A stretch of DNA of 64,000 nt from Pseudomonadales bacterium (GTDB lineage Bacteria > Pseudomonadota > Gammaproteobacteria > Pseudomonadales > Azotimanducaceae), in assembly GCA_041395945.1 (NCBI GenBank), contig JAWKZN010000001.1, forward strand, positions 2,790,001 through 2,854,000, written 5' to 3'. Made by a program: the position numbers and the translations under genes. Shown here in pieces: positions 6,698 to 15,300 of this stretch. Positions within the stretch are counted from its first letter, which is position 1, and every line of letters begins with the position of its first letter. The notes below the pieces were generated by a model. It was not told the DNA's origin. It was given only the letters and a program-made list of their open reading frames with translations, and made no database searches.

Positions 6698-9464
6698 AAG
6701 CCACCTCGACTTCCTGCTTGTCGAACCGTGCCGGCATCAGCCGTCGCAGTTCATCAAAACTTTTCTTCACCCAGTCGTCGTAGACACCATCCCAGCTGCG
6801 ACGCATGTTGATCTCGTGCAGCGTGATGGCCTGTTCCTCGAAGGGAAACGCCTGCTCCTCCAGCAGAATCTCGTACTGTTCCAGCTCCAGCTCCGAGAGT
6901 CCGCCGGGTCTGTCCGAGTTCATGATGGCCCTGGAAAGCTCGGAGTAGAGGTCGGCAATCTGGAATGTGGAGGCGGTTGCGAACTCGGCCACCTGGTAGT
7001 CCGCAACCGCTTCGAAGGCGGCGACGGTCTTCTTCAATGCCTGCTGTTTGCGCTTGAGGCTCTTCTGCAGCGGATGTGTGATGCGGACGAGGTCAAACTG
7101 CGCGCGTTCGTCTTCGGCAAACACCAGCTGCGCTTCCGCGGCCAGATAGGTGGCCCGTTCGGTCGGAGCGCGCCCCATGTCCGTATACAGCTCGATCTTC
7201 TTCGCCAGCCAGAAGCGGCGACTGGCGCCGTCGTCGAAGCGCTGATACAGCAGGTCCAGATGATGGATGGCTTCCAGACGCAGATCGGCAGGCTGCGGAT
7301 AGGTGTTTGCGTAGTCCCGGAAGTGGACGAGGGCCGTGTTGGCATCATCCAGCTGCAGATAGAGTTCGGCTGCCCGGTACAGACTCTGCCGCCGCACCTC
7401 CACATCGTCGGCGCTGACCGAGAGGTTCACATATTCGGCTGCGGCTCCGGCTACATCGCCCGTCTGTTCGTACATCGCCGCGAGGCGGGCGTCGATGCCG
7501 TTACCGAGTTCGTGGTCCGGATAGCGCTGCCGGAAATCCGTGAGCAATACGGCAGCACCGGTCAGGTCGCCGGTACTTTCAATCACAGCCACCGCATCAA
7601 ACTGGCCCTGCACGGCGAGCTCAGCCGTCGGATCGATTTCCTGCAGACGCAGGTAATGGGCGACAGCGGCGTCGGTTTCTCCGGCGGCTTCGCTGGCCTC
7701 ACCCTGTTTATAGACCGTGGCAAGCAGTCGCTGCTGTACGTCCGAACGCTCTGCTGCATCGAGATTCATGGCAAGCAATCGCTGATAGGCATTCTCTGCA
7801 CCGACGAAATCGCCGAGTTCGAAGCGGCCGTGGCCGGCAATCAGCAGCGCGGATTCCCGCAGCGCGGGCTCCGCCTCCGGCCAGGTATTGAGCAGATTCT
7901 GGGCAAGCTCGACGGCCTGGGCGAATTCACCCAGCGCAAACAGGCTGTCCGCGGCCGCACCCTGCACGGCGGCAGCCCGTTCGTCTGCTGAAAACAGCAG
8001 CGCAAATTCGATCTGGGCATCGATCTTCAGGCGCTGCCAGAGCTCCTGTTCTTCAACCGGCGCACTCTCGGCGAGCCTGCTCAGACCGAGAATCGCCGCA
8101 TAGCCCGCTTCGTCCGCGCGCTGATAGTCGATGAACTCGTGAACCACCCGCTGGAAGGCCGCCACTGCGCGACCGTGTTCTTCCGCTTCCGTGTACACCT
8201 CACCGAGCAGAAAGTGGTACTCGGCGGTGGCAGGATCGAGGGGGAAGGTCGCGACCATCTGTTCGTACCATTCTGCAGCCAGCAGATAGTCGTCACGCTT
8301 TCCGCTGCTCTGCGCCTCCGCGTGAGCCTGCTTGGACAGTTCCCCCAGATATTCATGAAGTTTGTCCAGATAGCCGTCCCGAACGGCAGCATCGTGCACA
8401 GCCCAGAACTGGCTGAACACGCCATAGCGGTTCACAAACTCAACCTTCTTCGGATGGATCTCGCTCGGGAAATCTGCCTTGATCAGGGTCTCGATCATGC
8501 CGATGTGGGCGCTCGGTGCCCGGGCGTCGAGGCCATTTTCATCAACGAACATCTGCCAGGTGGCCACGCTGTCGAGATAGCGTTCCTTGTCGAGGTAGTC
8601 GCTGGCCAGCGCTTCGTAAACCAGATACTGCCAGTGCGGTCGATCCAGATCGTTCATGTGCGCGGCCAGAGATGCTGCACCCTCCAGGTAGCCGAGTGTC
8701 AGCGTCACCACCCGCATGCTGTCGCTGAGCAGTTCCTGCTCGGTCGTTGGCAGTGTTCCGGCATCGGGATCGGTCAGCACCGAATCGATCACCTGGAAGA
8801 AGCTCGTGAGTCCGGCTTCGAGATCACCGAGCTTGAACTGGGACCAGCCGCGCATGTAGACCGAATTCCGCCAGTAGGCTGTGGTATCACCGAGGCTCAC
8901 CACGAAACCGTAATCACCCTCGGCCTCCTGGTAACGGTTTTCGGAAAAAGCGATCTCCGCCCGGCGGAACCGGGCTTCGACAATGTAGCGGCTGTCCGGG
9001 TAGCCGGCGATCAGGCGATCGAGATAGGACACGGCTGCGGCGGTGTCTCCGGTGACATCACTCGCCCGGGCCAGCTGATAGAGAATTTCGTCCTTACCTT
9101 CGCCTTCCGAGTTTTCCAGCAGAGATTCGTACAGGGAGACCGCTCCCGCGTAAGGCGCTTCGGCACCGGCAATGTCCAGGTCTTCGCCGAGGCTCATTTT
9201 CAGGTCAGCGAGACGCTTGCCGACCGCATGATTCTCTCTGCGATCCGCGAGGAGGCCGTATACGCGCTCATAGGCGGCGACAACCTCTTCGCGGCTCGGC
9301 CGGGCGGCTGCCTGACGCCTGAGGTCCAGCTCGGGCAGGTCGGCGACCACTTCCGACAGACGCGGTGAGCGATCGACAAAGGTATCGTTCCCGCCAGAGA
9401 ACGGCATCCAGCTGCAACCGCCGAGCAGCACGATCAGGCCGAGCAGAATGATTCGAAGGCTCAT
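6678..9464 (-). CDS. Large TPR-repeat lipoprotein (928 aa)
   Basis: The N-terminus MSLRIILLGLIVLLGGCSWM is a lipoprotein signal (lipobox LLGGC, Cys17). The rest is an almost unbroken series of TPR/alpha-solenoid helices, for example EILYQLARASDVTGDTAAAV, YHFLLGEVYTEAEEHGRAVA and SLYRAAELYLQLDDANTALV. Proteins of this type recur next to ExbBD and AgmX/PglI transducers and probably form a periplasmic scaffold. ATGA overlap (9461-9464) with the upstream TPR gene indicates translational coupling. No enzymatic domain is visible. Confidence 0.8.
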   Translation of the reverse strand: MSLRIILLGLIVLLGGCSWMPFSGGNDTFVDRSPRLSEVVADLPELDLRRQAAARPSREEVVAAYERVYGLLADRRENHAVGKRLADLKMSLGEDLDIAGAEAPYAGAVSLYESLLENSEGEGKDEILYQLARASDVTGDTAAAVSYLDRLIAGYPDSRYIVEARFRRAEIAFSENRYQEAEGDYGFVVSLGDTTAYWRNSVYMRGWSQFKLGDLEAGLTSFFQVIDSVLTDPDAGTLPTTEQELLSDSMRVVTLTLGYLEGAASLAAHMNDLDRPHWQYLVYEALASDYLDKERYLDSVATWQMFVDENGLDARAPSAHIGMIETLIKADFPSEIHPKKVEFVNRYGVFSQFWAVHDAAVRDGYLDKLHEYLGELSKQAHAEAQSSGKRDDYLLAAEWYEQMVATFPLDPATAEYHFLLGEVYTEAEEHGRAVAAFQRVVHEFIDYQRADEAGYAAILGLSRLAESAPVEEQELWQRLKIDAQIEFALLFSADERAAAVQGAAADSLFALGEFAQAVELAQNLLNTWPEAEPALRESALLIAGHGRFELGDFVGAENAYQRLLAMNLDAAERSDVQQRLLATVYKQGEASEAAGETDAAVAHYLRLQEIDPTAELAVQGQFDAVAVIESTGDLTGAAVLLTDFRQRYPDHELGNGIDARLAAMYEQTGDVAGAAAEYVNLSVSADDVEVRRQSLYRAAELYLQLDDANTALVHFRDYANTYPQPADLRLEAIHHLDLLYQRFDDGASRRFWLAKKIELYTDMGRAPTERATYLAAEAQLVFAEDERAQFDLVRITHPLQKSLKRKQQALKKTVAAFEAVADYQVAEFATASTFQIADLYSELSRAIMNSDRPGGLSELELEQYEILLEEQAFPFEEQAITLHEINMRRSWDGVYDDWVKKSFDELRRLMPARFDKQEVEVAYVETIY

Positions 9465-11329
9465 TCGACACCTCCGAGGTCCGCAGCCAGCGCGAGCTGG
9501 TCGGTAGCCCGGGCGATCCCGATACGGGTGATGAGCAGGTACCGCTCAAGGCGTTCCTGTTCCTTCGCCAGCCCCTGATGAAGCTGATCGGCCAGCGCGA
9601 TTTCCCGGGCATTGCGCGCGCGATCCACATCCCGACGCAGTTCCCGGGCACGATCGGCGAACATCAGAAAATCGGTTTCCACACCGGCGGCGAATTCCGC
9701 TTCCGCGCTCTGCACCCTGTCGATACGTTCATTCACAGCGGCGAGCAGCTGCTCGTTCTCCGTGAGCTGTTTGCGCAGATCCCGCAGACGCACCTCGCGC
9801 TGCTCCACCAGCTCCCAGTAGAGAATGCCTTCGAGTCGATCGATGCGCTGCAACCAGCGGGTCGATTCCCGTGCACTCATCCCTTTACGTATGAGCTCCC
9901 GCATATTCTCGAGCTGATCGATTCGCCCGCGCTCAGTCGCGTCAGCGAAGCCGCGCATCCACTCGGGCGTGCGCTCGGCTGTTGCGAGTGTCAGAACCTG
10001 GTACTGCCGGGATTGCGCCTCGATCTGTGCTGCGAGCACGTCCTTCTGGTGCAGAAGCTCGTTGTCATGAAGCAGTTCTCTCGCCGCGGCAGAACGCCGG
10101 CGGCGTTCTGCCGCGAGTGACTCATAGGCGGCCAGATCTGCCGGCAGCTCGTCGAGCCAGTTCTGCATCTCCAGCAGTTCGCGCCATTCAAGCAGTACTT
10201 TGTGTGTGTCTTCGGTGGCCAGCCACTCCAGCCAGTCGGTGTGGCCGAGCTCCGACTGCCAGCGATCAACCAGCGCCGACATCTGAGACTCATCCCGCTC
10301 CGGGGCCGAGAACACCTGCAGCAGACTCTGTACCCAGACCGGGTCCTGCGCCTGTCGACGCAATCCTCCAATTACCGCCAGTCGATTCTCAAAATCCTGC
10401 TCGGCACTTCGATACTGGGCCAGGGCCTGGTCCTGGGACGCGAGCCGTTCGAGGCTGAGCGGAAATCCGATCCGGGCCTGGGCTGTACTGGAAGTCCAGT
10501 AATCCTGATTCTGGAGGGTGAGCCAGATTCTCGCGGCCAGCGCATAGTCCTGATTCTCCATCGCCAGCCCGCCGTAAGAGGCCAGGGCGATGTCCCGGTA
10601 GCGACCCTGGCCGGGCAACCCGCCGAGCACGGTTTCCGCATCTGCGGCGGCATGCTGTTGCCTGGCTACATAGGCCTGCGCCAGCTTCGCCCTCTGAATC
10701 AGGTCGAGGGATTCCGCATCCCGGGGTTCCCCCTCCGCCACCCGCACGAAAGTGCGATTGGCGCTGTCCAGATCGCCGCCCGCTCGGTAAGCAACACCGA
10801 GATTGAACAGGCCATAGGCTTTCAGCGGATCATCGGACTCGAGCTTTTCCAGCGCGCTTTCCGCGAGGGCCAGCTGACCGCGCTGCACGGCCAGTTCAGC
10901 ACGCATGAATTCAACTTCCGGATGAATTTTTTCCCGGCCACGCCAGGACTTACCGAGATCAATCTTGTCCAGTTCCAGCGCGAGTGCATTCCAGTCGCCG
11001 CGGCGGTGGTATTCGCGCGCGAGATGAAAGGCCAGTCGCATCCGATCGAGTTCGGTCAGCTCCGAAGCCGCCACAGACTCGAAGGTGTCCCGGGCCATAC
11101 CGTACATGCCTTCGCTGAAAGCGAAACTGCCGGTAGCGAGATCAAATCGAACCGGATCCGTCCCGCGCCTCCCCTGGGCCTTCGCAACTTCAGCTTCGAG
11201 CAGCGCCTGGGCGTAGTCATCCTGGTAGTAGCTGTACAACAGTGTGCCGTAGGTGAGCTCCTCAACCGGCTTGGCACCGGGAGCAGCCAGCACACAGCTT
11301 AAGATCAGCTCGCACAGGAACGCTTTCAT
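9461..11329 (-). CDS. Secreted TPR/coiled-coil protein of the ExbBD gene set
   Basis: A 622-residue protein with a short signal peptide (MKAFLCELILSCVLAAPGA). TPR-like pairs fill the first two thirds (AYGLFNLGVAYRAGGDLDSA is the clearest repeat). The last third (about residues 430-610) is highly charged and heptad-like (RIDQLENMRELIRKGMS, RDLRKQLTENEQLLAAVNER), indicating coiled coil. The upstream gene stops 18 bases before the ATG and the downstream lipoprotein start overlaps its stop. I infer a periplasmic structural role; no exact family name is recognised. Confidence 0.75.
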   Translation of the reverse strand: MKAFLCELILSCVLAAPGAKPVEELTYGTLLYSYYQDDYAQALLEAEVAKAQGRRGTDPVRFDLATGSFAFSEGMYGMARDTFESVAASELTELDRMRLAFHLAREYHRRGDWNALALELDKIDLGKSWRGREKIHPEVEFMRAELAVQRGQLALAESALEKLESDDPLKAYGLFNLGVAYRAGGDLDSANRTFVRVAEGEPRDAESLDLIQRAKLAQAYVARQQHAAADAETVLGGLPGQGRYRDIALASYGGLAMENQDYALAARIWLTLQNQDYWTSSTAQARIGFPLSLERLASQDQALAQYRSAEQDFENRLAVIGGLRRQAQDPVWVQSLLQVFSAPERDESQMSALVDRWQSELGHTDWLEWLATEDTHKVLLEWRELLEMQNWLDELPADLAAYESLAAERRRRSAAARELLHDNELLHQKDVLAAQIEAQSRQYQVLTLATAERTPEWMRGFADATERGRIDQLENMRELIRKGMSARESTRWLQRIDRLEGILYWELVEQREVRLRDLRKQLTENEQLLAAVNERIDRVQSAEAEFAAGVETDFLMFADRARELRRDVDRARNAREIALADQLHQGLAKEQERLERYLLITRIGIARATDQLALAADLGGVE

Positions 11330-11346
11330 GCCCGCTGTCCCGCGCT

Positions 11347-11967
11347 CTAGTCGGAGACCGCGGAACGGAACTCGGGCTGGTAGTCGGCCGTGGAATCGGC
11401 GATGGCCAGCTCGATAAAGGTGGGTTCGAAGGATTTCTCGAAGGCCACACTGGTGGCGCGCCGATAATCCCGGCCACCCGGGCCCCGGCCTGTGAAGAAG
11501 GCGGTCAGTTCATTCGAACCCTGTTTGGCATTGCCCACATAAAGTTTCTGGATACCACCGCGGTACAGCGCGTCCGTCTGTTTATCGGTATACAGGTGGT
11601 GGGCGACTTCCCGGCCGTTCAGTTTCAGCGTCACAGAGTCGAGCTGAAACAGCTCGCCGATGTCCATGGAGAGGAATACGGCCACCTGAGTGCTGGCCGG
11701 AAAAAGCAGATCCTCTTCGAGGATCACCAGATCCCGTTTGAGCTTGAGCAGCGCCTGCTTGACCCCTTCGAGATCATCACCGAGCGGCTGATTCGGGACG
11801 GCCGGGGAGCCAGCCGGAGCCACGACCGCTTTGACAACCGGTGCGGTCGTCGCTGTCGGGTCCATGGCTGAAGCGTCTGTTGCCGGTGCCTCCGACGCAA
11901 CTGCGTCTGTCGCGACAGCGACAGACGTCATGAGTGTCAGTAGTGTAGCGATTGCTGTCCTTCGCAT
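11347..11967 (-). CDS. Secreted protein of unknown function at the head of the TPR/ExbBD gene set
   Basis: The 206-residue protein has a signal peptide (MRRTAIATLLTLMTSVAVA), a low-complexity Ala/Thr/Pro linker to about residue 60, a short coiled-coil segment (GVKQALLKLKRDLVILEEDL) and a conserved-looking beta-rich end (TQVAVFLSMDIGELFQLDSV, KLYVGNAKQGSNELTAFFTG). Similar proteins occur beside TPR and ExbBD genes and have been labelled AraC-type in annotations, but I see no helix-turn-helix. Only 17 bases separate it from the next gene. Confidence 0.7.
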   Translation of the reverse strand: MRRTAIATLLTLMTSVAVATDAVASEAPATDASAMDPTATTAPVVKAVVAPAGSPAVPNQPLGDDLEGVKQALLKLKRDLVILEEDLLFPASTQVAVFLSMDIGELFQLDSVTLKLNGREVAHHLYTDKQTDALYRGGIQKLYVGNAKQGSNELTAFFTGRGPGGRDYRRATSVAFEKSFEPTFIELAIADSTADYQPEFRSAVSD

Positions 11968-12031
11968 CGTTCGTGTCCTGTTCGTTGTGCGCCTGTGTCT
12001 GCCTGTTCCGTCGCGAACCTGCCCGTGCGGG

Positions 12032-12535
12032 TTATTCGCGGATCAGTTGCTTGACCACTTCCACATACTTCGCTTCGTCACCCGGTTTGTAGCCAAGGTG
12101 GATGTAGCGGACGACACCGTCACGATCGACGACCACGGTGCTCGGCATGGCCTGCAGGTTGTACAGTTCCGAGACACGCTGGCCATCATCGATAAGGATC
12201 GGAAAGGTCACATTGGTCTTCTGTACGATTTCCATCGCGGGCTCGACGACGCCTTCGACATTCACACCCAGCACCGCAAAACCGGTGTCTTCATAACGGC
12301 TGTGGAGTCGATCCAGCAGCGGCATTTCCTGGCGACAGGGTCCGCACCAGCTCGCCCAGAAATTGATGAGCACCACCTGCCCGCGGTATTCGTTGAGGCG
12401 CAGGTTGCTGCCTTCCAGGCTTTTCAGTGTGAAATCCGGAGCGTCCTGCTGCAGCGTGACCGCACCGACATTGGCGGCAGCCAGTGCGATGACTGTCAGT
12501 GCGACCGTCTTAGTCCATCTCATGCATCGTTTCAT
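12032..12535 (-). CDS. TlpA/ResA-type periplasmic thioredoxin
   Basis: I start at ATG 12535 (GGAGGTAGACAG before it), giving 167 residues with signal peptide MKRCMRWTKTVALTVIALAA. The frame stays open to 12685 but that extension lacks a ribosome site. The AhpC/TSA-Redoxin fold shows VVLINFWASWCGPCRQEMP with the redox pair Cys64-Cys67 and the cis-Pro motif AMPSTVVVD. Such proteins reduce periplasmic disulfides or serve haem and cofactor maturation. It lies 64 bases before the secreted protein gene of the ExbBD set and may be co-transcribed, perhaps to keep the cysteines of the envelope proteins in order (inference). Confidence 0.88.
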   Translation of the reverse strand: MKRCMRWTKTVALTVIALAAANVGAVTLQQDAPDFTLKSLEGSNLRLNEYRGQVVLINFWASWCGPCRQEMPLLDRLHSRYEDTGFAVLGVNVEGVVEPAMEIVQKTNVTFPILIDDGQRVSELYNLQAMPSTVVVDRDGVVRYIHLGYKPGDEAKYVEVVKQLIRE

Positions 12536-13032
12536 CTGTCTACCTCCAAACATCATAAAGACAGTGGGCCGTCGAAAGATCTGGCGAATACTGCTTCCCG
12601 GGTGCAGCACATGCCCTGTGGCGTCTGCTGCACCGGGGCTTTCACCCAGTCGCCTTTCCCTGTCGCATCGAGCGTGAATCGTCACGCTGGATCCTTCGAA
12701 CTGCCGGCCTCACCGACGTTTCGGGCTGCTGCATCAGGTGCCTTCCCTGTGTACCGATTTCGCGATTGGACCATCCATAGCCGCGCCCGTTACGACAGGC
12801 AGTCGAGAAGAAACCGGAATCCGCCGACTGCACGATTCGAAAACACGCTGTCTTCAAACCGACAGCGGATTCCGGTGTAACTGACCGGCAGCTATCCATG
12901 TCTGCGTGTTCGGCTGCTCTTTCCAGGCAGCCTGTCGTTTACGCACGTTAGTTGAGGGCAGGTTTTGAAAGTGTGCCGGGATTCACAGTTCGCGAGGACC
13001 TGGTCCCGCCAGTGAGGGAATTGAGAACCGAA
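12536..13032. other. 497-base gene-free stretch with two stem-loops
   Basis: No supportable gene lies here; the open frames lack ribosome sites and family resemblance. Two inverted repeats are visible: GGTGCAGCA/TGCTGCACC at 12601-12609 and 12626-12634 (9-bp stem, 16-base loop), and CCGGAATCCGC/GCGGATTCCGG at 12814-12824 and 12865-12875 (11-bp perfect arms, 40-base loop). The second lies about 160 bases after the apbE stop on the minus strand and the first about 65 bases before the TlpA start, so they may form a transcript end and a leader structure. Confidence 0.55.
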
Positions 13033-14040
13033 TCAACGGGGCGCGCCGTCTCCGGAAGACCGGGCCTGCGACGGGTCCACCAGTTCGGAGAGATCGGCCG
13101 AATAGTGCAGCCGGCCCTGTGCGTCGATGATTATGGCATCTATGCCCGGCAGGCGGTCGATCAGGGCGAGACCTCTTTCGGCACCGAGCACAAACACACT
13201 GGTGGAGAGGGCATCGGTGAGCGTGGCATCCGGTCCGAGCACAGTCACGCTCATGCTGTGTCTGGCCGAATCGCCGGTAGCGGGATCGAGAATGTGGTGA
13301 TAGCGCACACCCGCCTCGTCGAAGAAACGCTCATAGTCGCCGGATGTGGAAACCGCCGTGTCCTCCAGCGGCAGCAGTACGACCATCCGGTTTGCGTCAC
13401 GGGGGTCCCGCACGCCGACGGTCCAGGGGTGGCCACCACGATCGCCGATTATACGGCTGTCTCCACCCGCGGACACCGATGCCTGCTCGATGCCGGCCGC
13501 ACGCAGGATGTCGATGCTGCGATCCACCGCGTAACCTTTGGCGATACCACCAAGATCCACATAGACATGGGGGTGCGCGTAGCGAACCCGTCCCTTTTCG
13601 ACGTCGATTTCAACATACCGGTAGTCGATAGCAGCCAGGCCTTCTTCTATCTGAGCGCTGTCCGGGCGCACGCCCTCCCGGTAGTCGTAATACCTGCCGA
13701 TCGATGCATAGGTGATATCAAATGCTCCTTCGGTGAGCTCGGATACCCGGGCGCTGCGAGTCAGCAGGTCGATCATCTCCGCTGCAACAGACACCCAGCC
13801 GACAGGCGCCAGCCGATTCAGCTCGGACAGCGCGCTGGTCTCGATGTACGGACTGTAGGTCGTGTCGATTCGACGCATCTCGTCCATTACAGAGTCGAGG
13901 ACCTGTTCCGCGGTTTCCGCGCTATCCGACCAGACCTCCGCATGGATAGCGGTGCCCATGATCGACTCACGCCGTTCGAACCAGTCCGCCCGGCTCATGG
14001 TGGACAGGCACAGCAGCAGGCACAGCAGCCATCGACTCAT
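13033..14040 (-). CDS. apbE: FAD:protein FMN transferase ApbE
   Basis: The 335-residue protein has an export signal (MSRWLLCLLLCLSTMSRA). It carries the ApbE hallmarks: MGTAIHAEV near the N-terminus, TYSPYIETSALSELNR, LGGIAKGYAVD, SAGGDSRIIG, HHILDPATGD and the Mg-binding DALSTSVFVLG. ApbE links FMN covalently to a Thr of exported flavoproteins. The likely client in this window is the FMN-binding protein at 28292 (TGAT motif), not a neighbour. Its ATG overlaps the stop of the upstream serine hydrolase by four bases, so the two are co-translated. Confidence 0.95.
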   Translation of the reverse strand: MSRWLLCLLLCLSTMSRADWFERRESIMGTAIHAEVWSDSAETAEQVLDSVMDEMRRIDTTYSPYIETSALSELNRLAPVGWVSVAAEMIDLLTRSARVSELTEGAFDITYASIGRYYDYREGVRPDSAQIEEGLAAIDYRYVEIDVEKGRVRYAHPHVYVDLGGIAKGYAVDRSIDILRAAGIEQASVSAGGDSRIIGDRGGHPWTVGVRDPRDANRMVVLLPLEDTAVSTSGDYERFFDEAGVRYHHILDPATGDSARHSMSVTVLGPDATLTDALSTSVFVLGAERGLALIDRLPGIDAIIIDAQGRLHYSADLSELVDPSQARSSGDGAPR

Positions 14041-15206
14041 ACCTGTTCGCCTGCGCAGACTGCTGCAAGACTGCTGATGGCAACACCCCGGCGAGCCTGG
14101 CGTATTTCATTGCGGTCATGGCCGCTGGTGAGATACGCCAGCGAAATGCCGCTGGCGGGATCCACCCAGGCGAGCTGGCCGCCAGCGCCGTTGTGACCAA
14201 AGGCTTCCGGGGAGTTCGTTTTACCGAAGCCCCGATAGCTGCGGCTCTCATCCCCGGCGATCACTATGCCCAGCCCGCGGTTCACGAGCTTATGAAACAG
14301 CGGGTCTCTGAGTTCACCCGTGCGCACTCTGCGGGCGCTGGTAAGGGTTTCCCGGGACCAGACTGCGGCGCTGTCGTCGAGCCCTCCGTGGAGCAGCGCC
14401 TGATAGAACAGGGCCAGTTGGGCGGCGCTGGTGATCCCACCACCACCGGGCACACCTACCGCACGGATCGCCGGATCATTGAAGCTGAGGATGGCGTCTT
14501 CAGTGACTTCTGTTACCGGTGGAGCTGGCACACCGAGCCGCTGGTAATCGGCCGGTGTCAGCGGCTCGCCCACCATGGCACAGGGAACGACCCGGTGGTT
14601 CTCCCGCTCCGGCAGACCGACGAACAGGTCGAGAAGATCCAGCGGCTGGCATATGCGCTCACGGATGAACTGCTGGAAGGCGATGCCACTGCGCTGCTCG
14701 ATGATCTCGGCAAGCGCCCACATGGTGGAAGTGGGGTGATACTCGAAACGTGATCCGGGTGGCCAGCTCAGCCGCCACTGGGAGAAGCGCTCCCAGCGCC
14801 GGGTCGGATTGATCCAGTCGAGAGATTTGAATGGTGCAGCCGGAAATCCCGCCGTGTGCAGCAGCAGCTGTTCCACGGTGATCGATTCCTTACCATTGCT
14901 GCCGAAGGCCGGGATCACATCCGCAACCTTTTCGTCCACAGACAGGCGCCCGTCCTGCATGAGCAGCCAGATTGCCGCCGATGTGATGGCCTTGGTTGCG
15001 GAAAACAGACAGAAGAGGCTGGTGCTGTCCGCAGTACCGAAACTCTCAAACATCGCCAGCCGACCATTGCGCGCCACTGCAATCTGTACTGCAGGCAGCA
15101 GACCCTCTTCAACTTCCCGCCGGGCTCTGACCCGCAGGGCCTCCACCCGCGCCGGATCCAGCCCGACCGCTTCGATACCTGCGATCTCGACACTGCTCAT
15201 AACCAC
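14037..15206 (-). CDS. Beta-lactamase-fold serine hydrolase (SxxK)
   Basis: The 389-residue protein is of the class C beta-lactamase/esterase family. The SxxK nucleophile motif is LFSATKAITSA. LLLHTAGF and, near the C-terminus, FGHNGAGGQLAWVDPASG (the HxG-type third motif) are present. The Tyr motif of the family is less clear (RFEYHPTSTMWALAEI). No signal peptide is evident, so it may be cytoplasmic. It starts at ATG 15206 or two codons later. ATGA overlap places it in one transcript with apbE, an unexpected pairing. Substrate unknown; esterase is likelier than beta-lactam hydrolysis. Confidence 0.82.
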   Translation of the reverse strand: MVMSSVEIAGIEAVGLDPARVEALRVRARREVEEGLLPAVQIAVARNGRLAMFESFGTADSTSLFCLFSATKAITSAAIWLLMQDGRLSVDEKVADVIPAFGSNGKESITVEQLLLHTAGFPAAPFKSLDWINPTRRWERFSQWRLSWPPGSRFEYHPTSTMWALAEIIEQRSGIAFQQFIRERICQPLDLLDLFVGLPERENHRVVPCAMVGEPLTPADYQRLGVPAPPVTEVTEDAILSFNDPAIRAVGVPGGGGITSAAQLALFYQALLHGGLDDSAAVWSRETLTSARRVRTGELRDPLFHKLVNRGLGIVIAGDESRSYRGFGKTNSPEAFGHNGAGGQLAWVDPASGISLAYLTSGHDRNEIRQARRGVAISSLAAVCAGEQV

Positions 15207-15300
15207 CTCCGCTGTCTGTATTCCGGATGATTACCGATCATGGCTACCACCCGCAATCTTCGAACCCGTAGAATCGACCCTCCACAGACGGATAAGTGCC

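Noticed and set aside
12642..12899. 85-codon minus-strand frame upstream of the TlpA gene
   Set aside because: No ribosome site, no recognisable motif, and it contains one arm pair of an inverted repeat.
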